Shown here piece by piece: positions 47,401 to 52,908 of a stretch of 64,000 nt of DNA (position 1 is the stretch's first letter; every line of letters begins with the position of its first letter). Source of the DNA: Echinimonas agarilytica (lineage in GTDB: Bacteria > Pseudomonadota > Gammaproteobacteria > Enterobacterales > Neiellaceae). The position numbers were made by a program, and so were the translations under genes. The notes under the pieces were generated by a model. It was not told the DNA's origin and did no database searches. It saw only the letters and a list, made by a program, of their open reading frames with translations. The stretch covers positions 372,001 to 436,000 of the forward strand of contig NZ_JAMQGP010000003.1 in NCBI RefSeq assembly GCF_023703465.1, written 5' to 3'.

Positions 47401-47648
47401 GTTCTCCTGCTGAAAGCGCCGTGTTTGATGGGGCGCTCTCAAGGCTCAGGCCGGTACTAATGACCGCAATGACCTCGGCACTGGGGCTCATCCCGATGTT
47501 ACTCTCAAATGGTGTTGGCGCTGAGATCCAAAAACCACTGGCTACCGTTATTGTCGGAGGGTTGGTAACAGCAACGCTGCTAACACTCTTTGTACTACCA
47601 GTGCTATTCACTTGGTTTTCAAAAGGCAAATTACAGGAAACTTCATAA
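44451..47648 (+). CDS. czcA: Heavy-metal RND efflux pump, CzcA-like
   Basis: The 1065-residue HME-RND transporter has the usual 12-helix two-fold layout. The N-terminus has [34 protein letters not shown]. TM4 reads [22 protein letters not shown]. This differs from the DFG signature of CzcA (HME1) and from the [12 protein letters not shown] of CusA, and is closest to the HME3 group, so the metal is likely divalent but not certain. A charged insert near residues 436-465 is unusual. It is the pump of the czcCBA operon; a strong hairpin follows. Confidence 0.9.
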   Translation: [1065 protein letters not shown]

Positions 47649-47655
47649 CTAAGTA

Positions 47656-47684
47656 GCCTACCGCTTCAGCTCGAAGCGGTAGGC
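47656..47684. terminator. Strong hairpin between convergent czcA and cadR
   Basis: GCCTACCGCTTC and GAAGCGGTAGGC form a perfect 12-bp stem with a 5-nt loop. No T-run follows on either strand, so it may act as a barrier or an mRNA 3' stabiliser rather than a classic terminator. Confidence 0.6.
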
Positions 47685-47738
47685 AATGACACACCGGCCA
47701 AATTGTCCAAGATTGCTACACAAGCTTAATTTTCAATT

Positions 47739-48140
47739 TCAGATGGATGATTTAGGTGATAGCTCATCCAAAATTCCACACTGCTCAATGGTGCGAGCTT
47801 GTCCACATTTTTGACGCAGTACCTTTAAATCATCGTGAAGCTTTTGCAGATCAATAATACGAGACTTCACAATACCTATGTGTTCATCAATCATGCCGTT
47901 TACTTTCTCACAAGGTCTTCCTGGAGAGTCCTGAAGCATTATCAATTGTTTAATTTCATCCAAAGTCAAACCCAGAGTTCGACAATTTTTGATGAAAGTT
48001 AACTTATCCAGAGCCGGAGAGTCATACACACGAAAGTTTCCACCCGTCCTGGCTGGCGCAGAAATCAACCCTTCTTTTTCGTAGTAACGAATGGTCTGGA
48101 CAGAGCACCCACTGCGTTTTGCCAATTCACCTATTTTCAT
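47739..48140 (-). CDS. cadR: MerR-family Cd/Pb/Zn-responsive regulator, CadR-like
   Basis: The 133-residue activator has the N-terminal wHTH (MKIGELAKRSGCSVQTIRYYEKEGLI) and a dimerisation helix. Cysteines at SPGRPCEKVNG (near 79), RQKCGQ and EQCGIL match the Cys-rich ligand set of CadR/PbrR. It is divergent from the HMA-CDF transporter gene and reads towards czcA. A MerR-type promoter with a perfect dyad lies between it and the transporter, so that gene is the likely main target. Whether it also affects czc cannot be seen. Confidence 0.88.
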   Translation of the reverse strand: MKIGELAKRSGCSVQTIRYYEKEGLISAPARTGGNFRVYDSPALDKLTFIKNCRTLGLTLDEIKQLIMLQDSPGRPCEKVNGMIDEHIGIVKSRIIDLQKLHDDLKVLRQKCGQARTIEQCGILDELSPKSSI

Positions 48141-48159
48141 CTTGTATGAAAGCTCCTTA

Positions 48160-48190
48160 TTGACTCTATAGTAACTATAGAGTGTAGGCT
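48160..48190 (+). promoter_or_regulatory. CadR-type promoter of the HMA-CDF gene
   Basis: TTGACT (48160-48165), a 19-bp spacer and TAGGCT (48185-48190). The perfect dyad ACTCTATAG-N3-CTATAGAGT (48163-48183) occupies the spacer, resembling CadR/PbrR operators. This is the third 19-bp-spacer promoter in the cargo. Confidence 0.88.
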
Positions 48191-48219
48191 TAGAGAAATA
48201 GTAACTTCAAGGCCTAGTT

Positions 48220-49131
48220 ATGACATCTGATCCCTCACAATGCTGTGGTTGCAAAAGCAACAAGGTTGATGCATCGCCTTCAAATGAGTTTCCACAATCC
48301 GATCTCAATTTGACAGAGTTAAATTTGGTTAGTGTGTTCAGCGTGCCAAAGATGGATTGTCCTTCGGAAGAAAATCTGATCAGAACAGCATTTGCGAACT
48401 TTGGCGGAGCGATCTCCTTCGATTTCGATATACCGAATCGGAAAGTGCATGTGTATCACGCCGACTCGCCTGAAAAGGTGGAAGCAACCATCAAGTCGGT
48501 TGGGCTTGGTGCTCAGCGACTATCGCTCGAACATGTCGATGCAGAAAGTGCCAAGAAGATATTAGAAGAGGCTAAGTACAACGACTCACGAGAAGCTTGG
48601 GTATTGAAATGGCTGCTTGGTATCAATGCAGTGATGTTTTTTATTGAGTTTACAGTGGGCATTGTTGCGCAATCTGCGGGCCTTATTGCGGACTCTTTGG
48701 ATATGTTTGCTGATGCAGCTGTTTACTTAGTGGCACTGTATGCAGTTGGAAAAGCCGCTGAAGCCAAGCTAAAAGCTGCGCACGTGTCTGGCTGGTTGCA
48801 GTTAATCTTAGCTGTTGGATTGTTGATGGAGGTCGCTAGGCGAGCCTCTATGGGAAGTGAGCCCGTATCATTGCTGATGATGGCGATTGGTGGCGTTGCC
48901 TTAGTAGCAAACGTGATATGCCTTATGCTGATTTTCAAGGTTCGAGACAATGGCTCCCACATGAAAGCCAGCATGATTTTCTCAGCCAATGACGTGATAG
49001 CCAATGCTGGAGTCATTCTCGCTGGTCTTCTTGTTGCAGTGACAGGCTCGCAAATTCCTGATTTGGTGATTGGCGTTGTTATCGGGCTAGTCGTGGCAAA
49101 TGGTGCTCGGCGCATACTTTCATTGCGATGA
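48220..49131 (+). CDS. Cation diffusion facilitator with N-terminal metal-binding domain
   Basis: The 303-residue protein begins with CCGCKSN, then a ferredoxin-like HMA-type domain (about 35-105) with MDCPSEE in place of the usual MxCxxC. Six membrane helices of the CDF family follow (about 128-300). Helix 2 has GLIADSLDMFADAAVY with the D-x3-D metal pair. Helix 5 has FSANDVIANAGVILAG, where His is usual but Asn occurs (N-D pair). This suggests altered metal preference. It is controlled by CadR and is likely an exporter of Cd, Zn, Pb or Co into the periplasm. Confidence 0.85.
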   Translation: MTSDPSQCCGCKSNKVDASPSNEFPQSDLNLTELNLVSVFSVPKMDCPSEENLIRTAFANFGGAISFDFDIPNRKVHVYHADSPEKVEATIKSVGLGAQRLSLEHVDAESAKKILEEAKYNDSREAWVLKWLLGINAVMFFIEFTVGIVAQSAGLIADSLDMFADAAVYLVALYAVGKAAEAKLKAAHVSGWLQLILAVGLLMEVARRASMGSEPVSLLMMAIGGVALVANVICLMLIFKVRDNGSHMKASMIFSANDVIANAGVILAGLLVAVTGSQIPDLVIGVVIGLVVANGARRILSLR

Positions 49132-49226
49132 CCACGGCGCTTTGCCTGCTTTTTTACAACCATTTGAGACTCCACTAACGAGCAGCGTTAAAAGGTTTCA
49201 AATATATGTTCAATCGAGGATGCAGC

Positions 49227-49712
49227 ATGTCTTATTTATCAAGCTTGGAGCTAAAGGTCCCGCCAATCATTGTGCTCCTACTGACAGCCAGTCTCATGTT
49301 GTTATCATCGGAAGTTACTGAGCCGCTCTCTTTTGATGTACCAGCAACTCAAGGTTTAGGTTGGTTTTTCGCTATTGCTGGATTGATTGTCATTGGACGT
49401 GGTGTGCAAGTATTTCGGCACCACCAAACAACAGTCGATCCACGCGTTCCAGATGCTTCAAGCCATTTGGTGGTGTCAGACATATATGGCTATACACGCA
49501 ATCCAATGTACCTTGGGATGGCTCTATGTTTGGTTGGATGGGCATTCTATCTTTGCAATTTGATTGCTCTTGGACTTGTATTTGTCTTCATGGCCTACAT
49601 CACTCAGTTTCAGGTTATCCCAGAAGAGCGTTTTCTCGGCAGAAAATTTGGGCAATGCTACACGGATTACGCTGGAAAGGTTGGGCGCTGGGTCGGGAAA
49701 AAGAAGAGCTAA
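49227..49712 (+). CDS. Isoprenylcysteine carboxyl methyltransferase-like membrane protein
   Basis: This protein of about 161 residues starts at ATG 49227 with a GAGGA site; ATG 49206 is the longer alternative. Four hydrophobic helices are predicted. The C-terminal SAM-binding signature YGYTRNPMYLGMALCLVGW and PEERFLGRKFGQCYTDYAGKVGRWVG are typical of the ICMT/phospholipid methyltransferase (PEMT) family. Such genes are common riders in metal-resistance islands (near czcD or cation transporters), with unknown substrate. It is the last gene of the cargo before the transposon end. Confidence 0.85.
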   Translation: MSYLSSLELKVPPIIVLLLTASLMLLSSEVTEPLSFDVPATQGLGWFFAIAGLIVIGRGVQVFRHHQTTVDPRVPDASSHLVVSDIYGYTRNPMYLGMALCLVGWAFYLCNLIALGLVFVFMAYITQFQVIPEERFLGRKFGQCYTDYAGKVGRWVGKKKS

Positions 49713-50024
49713 TAAAATTCCTAATAAGAGTAGCTAACAGTAACTCATTTGTGTCCATAAACGCGTTACGCCGTTTGCTGAAACCTAACTTTTTGGAGAA
49801 AGCCAAACAAGGTTCGCCTGAGTAAGTACCCCGGGTTTACCCGGGGGAATCTACGGTTCGCTAACAGCTAGCAAAATTGCGATGCGGGGCGTTGTAAATT
49901 TACTATGGCAGTTTGGTTGTATGACAGACTTTCGCTGCAATTTTATGCAAACTTATGCTGCAAATTTGAGTGTAACTTATTGATTCAAAGAGTCGCGCTA
50001 TGCAAGCTTTTGATGCAAACATCA
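49713..50024. other. Non-coding cargo-side transposon end
   Basis: No credible gene is seen. A hairpin CCCCGGGT-TT-ACCCGGGG lies at 49829-49846 and can act as a terminator against read-through. TnsB-type repeats begin at about 49930, with the unit shared with the other end at 49942-49968 (opposite strand). The terminal repeat CTTTTGATGCAAACATCA is at 50007-50024. Confidence 0.75.
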
Positions 50025-50029
50025 ACCCT
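50025..50029 (+). repeat. Target-site duplication, right copy (ACCCT)
   Basis: It is identical to 14109-14113 and lies directly after the terminal repeat. Sequence beyond it (from 50030) is the original region downstream of ffs. Confidence 0.92.
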
Positions 50030-50212
50030 TCTAGATGTTAATCCTTCGTTGATATCAGGCCTGTTGAACGACCAGAAACCTTCGGTTTTGAGGTGTAAAT
50101 GTTGGTTGTTCTAAAAATATAGGACTTGCCACGATGGGGACTCGCATATATTTGCTCGCACAATAAGCGTGACAGCCTTAAAGATTGTCACGACAGTTCA
50201 GCGTGTTTGCGG

Positions 50213-50479
50213 TTATCGAACAGATTCATCTTTTTCTAAAAAGGCCATGGATTTCTCCATTGCTTCATTCACATTCATTTCCATTGTTAATCGTTCTGAT
50301 TGATGAAGATAAAACGCCATATCAACCTCATGTCGAATGTAGCGGGCAGGGAGCTGATTGAGTGCTAAACAACATAAGTCGGCAAGGTACTCGGGTTCTT
50401 TAGTATCCACCAATCCGTGACGATTGATGTAGTCGGCGATTAATCGTTCGTAATAGTTATACAAATTGTCAAGGATCAT
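50213..50479 (-). CDS. ComFB-family small protein
   Basis: The 88-residue protein matches the ComFB (late competence development) domain: YYERLIADYINRHGLVDTKEPEYLADLCCLALNQLPARYIRHEVDMAFYL. The pair of cysteines in LCCLALN is part of the conserved metal-site region. ComFB proteins are found in competence operons of Bacillus and as c-di-GMP receptors in cyanobacteria; the role in gammaproteobacteria is not established. It is the first chromosomal gene beyond the transposon, 183 bp from the target duplication, and reads towards it. Confidence 0.88.
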   Translation of the reverse strand: MILDNLYNYYERLIADYINRHGLVDTKEPEYLADLCCLALNQLPARYIRHEVDMAFYLHQSERLTMEMNVNEAMEKSMAFLEKDESVR

Positions 50480-50556
50480 GCTGCTCTCCTGAAATGGGTC
50501 TCGATATACTATTAGAAAAACACAAAGTGGCTAAAGCTGCCAAATTACTTTTTGAA

Positions 50557-51132
50557 TCAACGTGATTTAGTCTCGCTTATTTCACGAATAAACTCAGCTT
50601 TTGTTGTTTCGTCGGCCTGACTCCACCAGTAGCGTAGCATCTTTGCTGAGACATCATTCGTTGGCGGCTCACTTTTAGGTGTTTCAACTACGACATTGGC
50701 CGTTGGAATGTAAACTGGATTCAATTCTTCCACAACACCGGCGCTACTGTGAATGGTAATGACGGGCTTCTTTGCAAATTGGCGCGCTTCTTTTTCTGTT
50801 TCCGGTCGCTTGGCTTTGAGTTGATATACTTCGTTAGGACGCGTCTCAAACGTCATTGTGATTTTAGATGAGGTGATGGTCTGGTGGGTGTCGTCATTGT
50901 CATCTTCGATTAAGTCTTTGTAACGTACCTCCAGTTTGACGACACCCAAAGGAAGTTCAATGGCGCGCGAGTCTTGAAACAAATACCATGACTGCTTTTC
51001 ATTGTTAATGGTTAAGACTTCAATGTGTTCTGGCGTGTTCAATTGATTTGCCCAAACATTGGTAGCAGTGCTTGCAATCAGAAAAATGCCGACTAGATTA
51101 AATAATGTTCGTTTTGCGTGTTTAAGTTTCAT
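50557..51132 (-). CDS. DUF2057 family exported protein
   Basis: This 191-residue protein has a signal peptide (about 1-28, ending near NVWA). The mature domain has the DUF2057 (YccT/CsgI) pattern: IEVLTINNEKQSWYLFQDSRAIELPLGVVKLEVRYKDL and MTFETRPNEVYQLKAKRP. In enterobacteria CsgI affects curli assembly; the general role is not known. The start overlaps the stop of the PriC-like gene (ATGA-type, 4 bp), so the two are co-transcribed. Confidence 0.85.
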   Translation of the reverse strand: MKLKHAKRTLFNLVGIFLIASTATNVWANQLNTPEHIEVLTINNEKQSWYLFQDSRAIELPLGVVKLEVRYKDLIEDDNDDTHQTITSSKITMTFETRPNEVYQLKAKRPETEKEARQFAKKPVITIHSSAGVVEELNPVYIPTANVVVETPKSEPPTNDVSAKMLRYWWSQADETTKAEFIREISETKSR

Positions 51133-51689
51133 TTGTTTTCAGTTGTTTGTATGTGAATCAGTAATTGACCAATAGCATCTCGACAGCGCTGCAACCTTGT
51201 TCGGGCAAATGAGAGCTCATGGGTTTTAGCGTGACTGTCTATCAAAATGTTGAGTTTTTGTTCTAATTTTTTTTCGTAACCCCTTAATTTGGTGAGCTCA
51301 TTGGCTGAGTTGGCATAGTTGATTTTATAATTTGCACTATTTTTAGCGTTGCTACTTTTTTGGGGGTTAGAGCGTTGTTTTTTTAATAAAACCGCTTTCA
51401 CTAAAGCTTCGATATCATCACTTAATAATTCAAGTTCGTGTAACGATATATTTCCACTTGAGGTGTTTGTATGCATTATACGCAGGTTTTTGACTCTATC
51501 TTTGAGCTTCGAAAGCTGTTTTTGTAGATCTTCGAGTGATGTTTGATGCGATATGCCTGCCTTAATATGTAGCCTTGTGTAGTAGCTACTATAGCGTTCT
51601 GTAACGCCGGAAGATGACATGTCACAAAGCTCCGACTCTATCCGTGATAACAGGTCTAACAATGGTTTGAGTTCGTCTCTATTTTGCAT
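51129..51689 (-). CDS. PriC-like primosomal replication protein
   Basis: The 186-residue helical protein starts at ATG 51689, which overlaps the TSUP stop as TGATG. It has the PriC-type C-terminus FARTRLQRCRDAIGQLLIHI and, before it, LTKLRGYEKKLEQKLNILI, matching the PriC motifs E-x2-L and RLxRCRxA. PriC restarts stalled forks by loading DnaB at gapped ssDNA. A low-complexity Asn/Ser/Lys stretch (about 108-128) interrupts the middle. Identity is low, so this is a motif-based call; its partners here (TSUP, DUF2057) give no extra support. Confidence 0.6.
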   Translation of the reverse strand: MQNRDELKPLLDLLSRIESELCDMSSSGVTERYSSYYTRLHIKAGISHQTSLEDLQKQLSKLKDRVKNLRIMHTNTSSGNISLHELELLSDDIEALVKAVLLKKQRSNPQKSSNAKNSANYKINYANSANELTKLRGYEKKLEQKLNILIDSHAKTHELSFARTRLQRCRDAIGQLLIHIQTTENK

Positions 51690-52456
51690 CACAACCAAGC
51701 TTCCCAGCAAAGTTTGGCTGCCATGGCAGACACCATAAAAATAAACACAGGTCTGATAAAACGACTGCCAAATTTAATCGCTGAACGAGCACCAATAAAG
51801 GCACCAGCCATTATGCAAACCCCCATTGTTAGCCCAATAAGCCAATTGACATACCCCAAGTATATGAACACGACTAAACTGACCCCATTGCTAATGAAGT
51901 TCATGCTTCGGGCTACACCCGATGCAAACAATAAATTTAAACGATGGAGTTTAAGTGTTGATAATGTCCAGAATGCACCAGTTCCTGGGCCTGCCAGACC
52001 ATCATAAAACCCCAGTGTGATGCCTTGTGTAGCCTTTATCCAGCGGTTTCTTGAGCTTCTGCCCGATGTATTGTCATGAGTTGTATCCATGGGGGCCAAA
52101 TATGAGTAAATAGCTGTTGCTAATACGATTGCAGGCAAAGTTTTTTCGAGTACATCGGCATTCACAATACTGACTGCAAACGTTCCTATCATGGCTCCAA
52201 TCGCCGTACAGCAAATCGACGTTAACCAATATTGTGGTTGAAATAACTTTTGACGATAAAATGTCATAGAAGCGGTAAAGCTGCCAAACGTAGCTGCTAG
52301 CTTGTTTGTGCCTAACGTTAGATGAGGTGGCATTCCAACGGTTAATAATGCGGGTATCGTGAGTAAGCCTCCACCACCGGCGATCGCATCAATAAAACCT
52401 GCCAGAAAAGCTGCAAGTCCCAGCAAGATCCAAATGTCCGCCGTGATCAAATCCAA
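51689..52456 (-). CDS. TSUP (TauE/SafE) family sulfite or anion exporter
   Basis: The 255-residue protein has eight predicted helices in two TauE repeats. The signature FIDAIAGGGGLLTIPALLTVGMPPHLTLGTNKLAATFGSF is typical, and the second repeat has GFYDGLAGPGTGAFW. TSUP proteins move sulfite, sulfonates or related organosulfur acids across the inner membrane; the substrate cannot be read from the sequence. It is the first gene of the operon TSUP, PriC-like, DUF2057. Confidence 0.88.
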   Translation of the reverse strand: MDLITADIWILLGLAAFLAGFIDAIAGGGGLLTIPALLTVGMPPHLTLGTNKLAATFGSFTASMTFYRQKLFQPQYWLTSICCTAIGAMIGTFAVSIVNADVLEKTLPAIVLATAIYSYLAPMDTTHDNTSGRSSRNRWIKATQGITLGFYDGLAGPGTGAFWTLSTLKLHRLNLLFASGVARSMNFISNGVSLVVFIYLGYVNWLIGLTMGVCIMAGAFIGARSAIKFGSRFIRPVFIFMVSAMAAKLCWEAWL

Positions 52457-52908
52457 TTGAATGCTCCAAAATATTGATAAGACTTGATTTTAGCAGAGTC
52501 ACAAGATCGAGGCACGGCTCAATTTATTTAACAAATGCTTGAATTTTCAACAGCGGTTTTAAATCGAATGTGAATAACTATTCACTATTTGTATATATAT
52601 ATTTAATAAGTTGGGGCATAATTGTTGGTTCCTTCTTTTTAAGTTTATGATATTTATGGAAATTGGTCTGTATACATATGTAAATTGCCCATAAGCTATT
52701 AATTGTTACTTAACGTGACATTTTTGTTGTGTTTATTTTAAAAAAAATATTGACCTTTGGAATCTCGTTATGGTTATATCGACCGTGACAGATCAGGTCG
52801 TTTTTTCGACTTGGCACTACGAAACTAGAGCACCGGTACATTAGAGACTGGGTTACTGGTTATTAAAATTAAGCCACGCAATGACGTGGTCCAGGGAGAA
52901 AATAAACT
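52457..52908 (+). promoter_or_regulatory. Promoter and structured leader of the TonB receptor
   Basis: This 450-bp gap is AT-rich and has no gene. An extended -10 promoter is likely: TTGACC (52750-52755), an 18-bp spacer and TGG-TTATAT (52771-52779). A 5-bp stem CGACC/GGTCG followed by six T (52780-52806) sits near the start, and a hairpin CCACG-N6-CGTGG (52874-52889) lies just before the GGGAG ribosome site. The leader of about 120 nt could be regulated, but no known riboswitch was recognised. Confidence 0.5.

Larger units (their letters stand above)
14114..50024 (+). mobile_element. Complete Tn7-like type I-F3 CRISPR-associated transposon in ffs
   Basis: The element is 35,911 bp. Both ends start with the inverted repeat TGATGTTTGCATCAAAAG (14114-14131 and the complement at 50007-50024), and they are flanked by a 5-bp duplication ACCCT. 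Subterminal repeats shared by both ends are likely TnsB sites. It encodes tnsA, tnsB, tnsC, tniQ and a Cascade-only I-F3 system (cas8f/cas5f, cas7f, cas6f, CRISPR) without cas1, cas2 or cas3. Insertion behind ffs is a known habit of one I-F3 branch. The tns genes lie next to the attachment gene. Cargo is copper and divalent-metal resistance. All core genes are intact, so the element could be active. Confidence 0.97.

Noticed and set aside
49713-49860. Possible integron attC or small gene near the transposon end
   Set aside because: The GCGTTAC-like bases lack a paired core site and no integrase is present; the only clear structure is a GC-rich hairpin.
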